Below, piece after piece: positions 60,901 through 64,000 of a stretch of 64,000 bases of DNA (the first letter of the stretch is position 1; every line of letters starts with the position of its first letter). The notes beneath the pieces are model-generated. The model was not told where the DNA came from, did not search any database, and saw only the letters and a program-made list of their open reading frames with translations. The stretch spans positions 124,001 to 188,000 of the forward strand of contig NZ_FXYA01000215.1 of NCBI RefSeq assembly GCF_900184965.1, read 5' to 3'. A program made the position numbers and the translations under genes. Origin of the DNA: Akkermansia muciniphila (GTDB lineage Bacteria; Verrucomicrobiota; Verrucomicrobiia; Verrucomicrobiales; Akkermansiaceae).

Positions 60901-62457
60901 CTAGTCCCTGCGGAGCACGGGAACGGCCCTCATCTGAATGAAGCGATCCGCTTTGGCAGCTTCTTTCTGGGACATGTACATGGTGTACGGCTGCTGGGTC
61001 ACTTCGATGCGGTGCGTGCCGCCGGGGGCGGGTAGGTCCAGAAGCTGGTTGAGGTGCTTGAAGCTTTTCACCTGCACGCCGTTGACTTTTTCCACAATGG
61101 AAGGGCTCATCTGGGCGTATCCCAGTGTAGCCTGCGTGGGCAGGGCCATCAGGAAGACCACGATTTCATCCACGCCTTTTTTCCGTATCTCCTCTTTCTT
61201 TTGAGTGGCTTCCACCAGGTTGAGGGGGGGGTGGTTCTTGCTGAGCTTGTTGATTTCTCCCATCATGGCTCCCGTCAGCGGGACAAATACCAGCCCCCCG
61301 TAAATGCGGTAGGGCGGATTGGAGATGAAGGGGGCCGGATTGACCAGGTCGCCTTCAAGGGCGCTCCTGTCCAGTTTGACATCCAGCGTCATGGGCTGGC
61401 TGGAGCCGTCCTTTCCCTTGCGGCGGATGCCCAGCGTAATGGTGTCCCCCGGTTTGGCGGAGTCACGGAACAGGAAGTTGGCGGAAACGGGGCCCAGCGC
61501 GGGATCCTTGATTAATCCTTTACTGTCCAGGGGAATGCCGTTCACGCTTTCCACCACGTCTCCGGGACGCACTCCGGCTTTGTAGAAAGAGCCGTAAACA
61601 GGAAGTTTCGCCACGTAAAAGCCGCCGCCAGTTTCAGGCAGGCCCAGGAATTTGCGGAAGACGGGGTCGGTCAGTTCCGTGACCTGCGTGCCGTCCGCCG
61701 GGAAACCGATGTAGCTGCCGGCCCGGGCCTGCTCCAGGAACCGGGAAATCATGGTATGGGTGACGGCCAGCACTTTCTGGGCGGGAGGATCGCAGCTGGC
61801 GCTGAGGCCCACAAGTTCATTGCCCCTCATGACGGGGTTCCCCGCGCCGCCTTTCAGGGGAGTGACGGAGGATTTGACGTTATACAGGACGAAGGGTTCC
61901 CCATTCGTGAACGGGCAGGCGCTTTCCGTCGCCAGAAGGGTCCCGGAGGTGGTGATGGGAAGACCGTCGTCATTGAATTGCCAGAAAGTCACCTTGTCGC
62001 CCAGGCGGGGAGCCTCTCCCAGCGTAACGGGGACCAGCTTGTCCAGGAAGGAGGCATCTTTCCCGTTTTTCAGACGCAGAAGGGCAAGATTGGCTTCCGG
62101 GTCAAAGGCGGTTACGGTCACGGGAACCGTCCGGGCGCCGTCCGCGGAAGTTATTTCCACAAAACTGGCGGAATAAACGATGTTGGCGGCCGTCAGGATA
62201 TTGCCGTCTCCCAGATAAATACCGAAACCCTGGCTGTATGCCGGGTTTTCCTTGCTCCACGGCTGGATCATGGCATAGCCCTGGTTAGTGGCGTTGATGC
62301 CGACCATGGAGCCGGTGGGGGAGGGAAGCGGGGCCGGTTCGGGCGTTTCCGCCTGTTGTTCAGGCTGGGGTGCGGGAGCAGTCCGGCCGGCTTCGCGCGG
62401 CTGGCAGCCGCCAAGCAGGATCAGGGAACCGAGGAAGAAAGCAGAAAGAATTTTCAT
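60901..62457 (-). CDS. Catalytically dead HtrA-like lipoprotein with PDZ domain
   Basis: 518 aa. Signal peptide with lipobox LLGGC (Cys18), then a Pro/Glu-rich linker to residue 48. A trypsin-like domain (about 50-250) follows the upstream HtrA in layout, but every catalytic residue is changed: His to N92 (TAANIV against TNAHVV), Asp to N123 (EANLALLRL against DADLALLE) and Ser to A205 (GGAGNPV against GNSGGPV). A PDZ domain follows (about 262-345, VAKLPVYGSFYKAGVRPGDVVESVNG) and a second PDZ-like region near the C-terminus (PSIVEKVNGVQVKSFKHL). Likely a membrane-anchored pseudoprotease that binds or regulates the active HtrA, 5 nt upstream. Confidence 0.85.
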   Translation of the reverse strand: MKILSAFFLGSLILLGGCQPREAGRTAPAPQPEQQAETPEPAPLPSPTGSMVGINATNQGYAMIQPWSKENPAYSQGFGIYLGDGNILTAANIVYSASFVEITSADGARTVPVTVTAFDPEANLALLRLKNGKDASFLDKLVPVTLGEAPRLGDKVTFWQFNDDGLPITTSGTLLATESACPFTNGEPFVLYNVKSSVTPLKGGAGNPVMRGNELVGLSASCDPPAQKVLAVTHTMISRFLEQARAGSYIGFPADGTQVTELTDPVFRKFLGLPETGGGFYVAKLPVYGSFYKAGVRPGDVVESVNGIPLDSKGLIKDPALGPVSANFLFRDSAKPGDTITLGIRRKGKDGSSQPMTLDVKLDRSALEGDLVNPAPFISNPPYRIYGGLVFVPLTGAMMGEINKLSKNHPPLNLVEATQKKEEIRKKGVDEIVVFLMALPTQATLGYAQMSPSIVEKVNGVQVKSFKHLNQLLDLPAPGGTHRIEVTQQPYTMYMSQKEAAKADRFIQMRAVPVLRRD

Positions 62458-62462
62458 GGCGG

Positions 62463-64000
62463 TTAACGGGCGGGAGTGGTGTTGCGGTCAGGCTGGCGGC
62501 CGGGAATGGCGCTGTCCAGTCGGGCGTTTTTCGGAATGTTGTAGGTTTTGGCGATGCGCTTGTTGGCCGCCTCCATGGCCTTGCCTTCAAAGACGAGGGG
62601 GCGTTCTCCGTTTTTCAGTTCGATGACGACGTATTCCGGCATGTTCTCCGGGTAAAGGAGTTCATAGGCGTGGGTGAGGCCCTTAACTTTCACGCCGTTG
62701 ATTTTTTCCACAATGGAGTTGGAGACGGCGCCGGACAGGCGCGCGTTTACTTCGTCATCCAGCACCTTGGTGATGATGACCATGTCTTCATGGTCCACGC
62801 AGCCGCCGTCTTCCTGGTAGTTCCGAATATCCAGCGCGACGTCCAGCATGGAGATGGCCGCCGCCGCGAGCACGTTGCGCTGGATGGGCTGGAACACCAG
62901 GCCGCCAAAGACGACGTAACGGGGCATTTTATCGTATTCCGCCATCAGAAGGTCTCTGGAGGGGGATGGTTTTATCACCATTTCCACCTTCATGGGCTTG
63001 CCGTCGCGAATGATGTCCAGCGGAAGCCGGTCGTCTTTAAAACAGCGCTCAATGAGTTCCTTCATGCTGATTTTCTGGCCGTCCAGTTCAATCATGGCGG
63101 AACTGTCCACATCATAGCCGTCCACTTTCATCAGCAGATCCCCGTTGCGGAGCACGCCGTCGGCGGAAGACCCCTTGAGCACTTTGCCGATGAGAACGCC
63201 CTTTTCGTCGTCCGGCAGGCCGAACGCCTTGCGCATGGCCGGGTTCAGGATGGGCGCAGCCTGAATGCCCATGTCCACATAGCCGTCATAGACGCCGTCC
63301 TTGATGTCTTCCAGAAAGTGGCGGATGACGGGGGTTGGAATCACGTACCCCGTGTTATTGGCGTTGTTCAGGCCCTGGAATGCCACGCCGATGACTTTGT
63401 TCCCCATCAGGACGGGACCGCCGCTGTTGCCCGGGTTAATGGCGGCGTCCACCTGGATGGTCAGGTGTTCCGCGTTGCGGGGGTGGGCGTACGCGGTGAA
63501 ATCAATGCGGGAGACCACGCCGCGCGTGACGGAAAGCCTGTTGCCGCCGATAGGGTAGCCGATCACCCTTACCTCGTCTTCCAGATGAGGCAGGCTTTTA
63601 CTGAATTCAAAGGGTTTGATGCCTTTGAAGGAGTGAGGGGGGGCCGCTTCCAGCAGGGCCAGGTCCGCGTCATGAGCGATGAATTTGACCCTGGCGGGGA
63701 TTTTGCGGGAATCTCCGTACATGGAGATGTAAATGCGTTCCGCGTTGCTGACGACGTGGGCATTTGTCATGAAGGCGTTTTCCCCGATCAGGAAACCGGT
63801 GCCGAAACTGCTCTGGTACCGGCCGGCGTTCCATGGGGTGGCATAATCGGGCGTCAGAGAATCCACTTCAATTTTCACGACGCCCTTGTACTGGTCATTG
63901 ATGGAAACGACGGGGCCGGACATGACCTTGTCCACCCCGAAGTCCGAAATGGAGACGGCCGGCTCATCCGCGTGGGAAAGAGCGGCGGCGGCCAGGACTG
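62463..64000 (-). CDS. HtrA/Deg-type serine protease, 5' end outside the window
   Basis: Secreted trypsin-like protease. The frame is open to the window edge and encodes a signal peptide ending ALSHA before DEPAV, so the true start is just beyond 64000. Numbered from the GTG at 63935: His60 in FMTNAHVVSN, Asp91 in HDADLALLE, Ser171 in INPGNSGGPVL, a complete triad. A PDZ domain follows (about 225-300, GVLIGKVLKGSSADGVLRNGDLLMKVDG), then a second divergent PDZ-like segment (SNSIVEKINGVKVKGLTHAY). The downstream paralogue has lost the triad. Quality control in the periplasm is the family role; no stress promoter can be seen because the 5' end is missing. Confidence 0.93.
   Translation of the reverse strand, partial: VLAAAALSHADEPAVSISDFGVDKVMSGPVVSINDQYKGVVKIEVDSLTPDYATPWNAGRYQSSFGTGFLIGENAFMTNAHVVSNAERIYISMYGDSRKIPARVKFIAHDADLALLEAAPPHSFKGIKPFEFSKSLPHLEDEVRVIGYPIGGNRLSVTRGVVSRIDFTAYAHPRNAEHLTIQVDAAINPGNSGGPVLMGNKVIGVAFQGLNNANNTGYVIPTPVIRHFLEDIKDGVYDGYVDMGIQAAPILNPAMRKAFGLPDDEKGVLIGKVLKGSSADGVLRNGDLLMKVDGYDVDSSAMIELDGQKISMKELIERCFKDDRLPLDIIRDGKPMKVEMVIKPSPSRDLLMAEYDKMPRYVVFGGLVFQPIQRNVLAAAAISMLDVALDIRNYQEDGGCVDHEDMVIITKVLDDEVNARLSGAVSNSIVEKINGVKVKGLTHAYELLYPENMPEYVVIELKNGERPLVFEGKAMEAANKRIAKTYNIPKNARLDSAIPGRQPDRNTTPAR

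Noticed and set aside
1-64000. tRNA, rRNA, CRISPR, prophage or insertion-sequence features
   Set aside because: I looked for cloverleaf arms, regular direct repeats with spacers, transposase or integrase motifs and phage genes, and saw none I could support.

Overview
The window looks like the chromosome of a Gram-negative, outer-membrane Verrucomicrobiota bacterium, most likely Akkermansia or a close relative. This is inferred from protein content; no database search was possible. The markers are LPS assembly genes (kdsA, lptA, lptB), an OmpA-type protein, an autotransporter, a PEP-CTERM protein, secreted GH16 and GH43 glycosidases of the kind used on mucin glycans, a Rho factor with a long disordered Arg/Asn-rich extension, weak or absent Shine-Dalgarno sites and very short leaders. 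I saw no tRNA, rRNA, CRISPR array, prophage or insertion sequence. Gene density is high.

Layout. 1-5.4 kb: the 3' end of a GH16 glycosidase, ilvE, typA/bipA and a class II aldolase. 5.7-10.3 kb: a minus-strand HAD phosphatase / AI-2E-family permease / lysA operon and a divergent APC permease. 10.3-14.8 kb: thiG, a flotillin-like floA with a small membrane partner, queA and an unknown gene. 15.3-23.9 kb: a Kef-type antiporter, a CDF metal exporter with extra C-terminal domains, yebC-rho, queE and a coiled-coil membrane protein. 24-28.3 kb: a serine-biosynthesis cluster (serA, DUF1015, class V aminotransferase). 28.6-30.7 kb: a yeiH-type transporter with a LysR regulator.

31.3-37.3 kb holds the least familiar unit. 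It is a tight six-gene minus-strand operon: a methyltransferase-fold protein, an orphan HlyD-like adaptor with a signal peptide, two tandem secreted alpha/alpha-toroid (prenyltransferase-repeat) paralogues, a secreted GH43 enzyme and a zinc-ribbon membrane protein. The two paralogues share a 75-nt block with only two differences. 37.5-41.5 kb: a Pro/Ala-rich membrane protein, trxA, a secreted C39-like cysteine-peptidase-fold protein and asnS. 41.7-45.9 kb: a PEP-CTERM gene interrupted by one amber codon in its signal peptide, with a palindrome filling its promoter spacer, then a large autotransporter. 46.7-55.5 kb: pcrA/uvrD, then a seven-gene envelope operon (kdsA, lptC-like, lptA, lptB, HAD, mpl, ompA-like). 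55.8-59.5 kb: a CbiX-like chelatase, rpsB-tsf and a lone oligopeptide-ABC ATPase. 59.7-64 kb: a minus-strand operon of an HtrA protease (running off the window), a lipoprotein paralogue in which all three catalytic residues are replaced, and an EboD-like dehydroquinate-synthase homologue.

Most of the window is housekeeping or envelope biology. The best candidates for something undescribed are the toroid/adaptor/GH43 operon, the active/dead HtrA pair, and the interrupted PEP-CTERM gene with its palindromic promoter.
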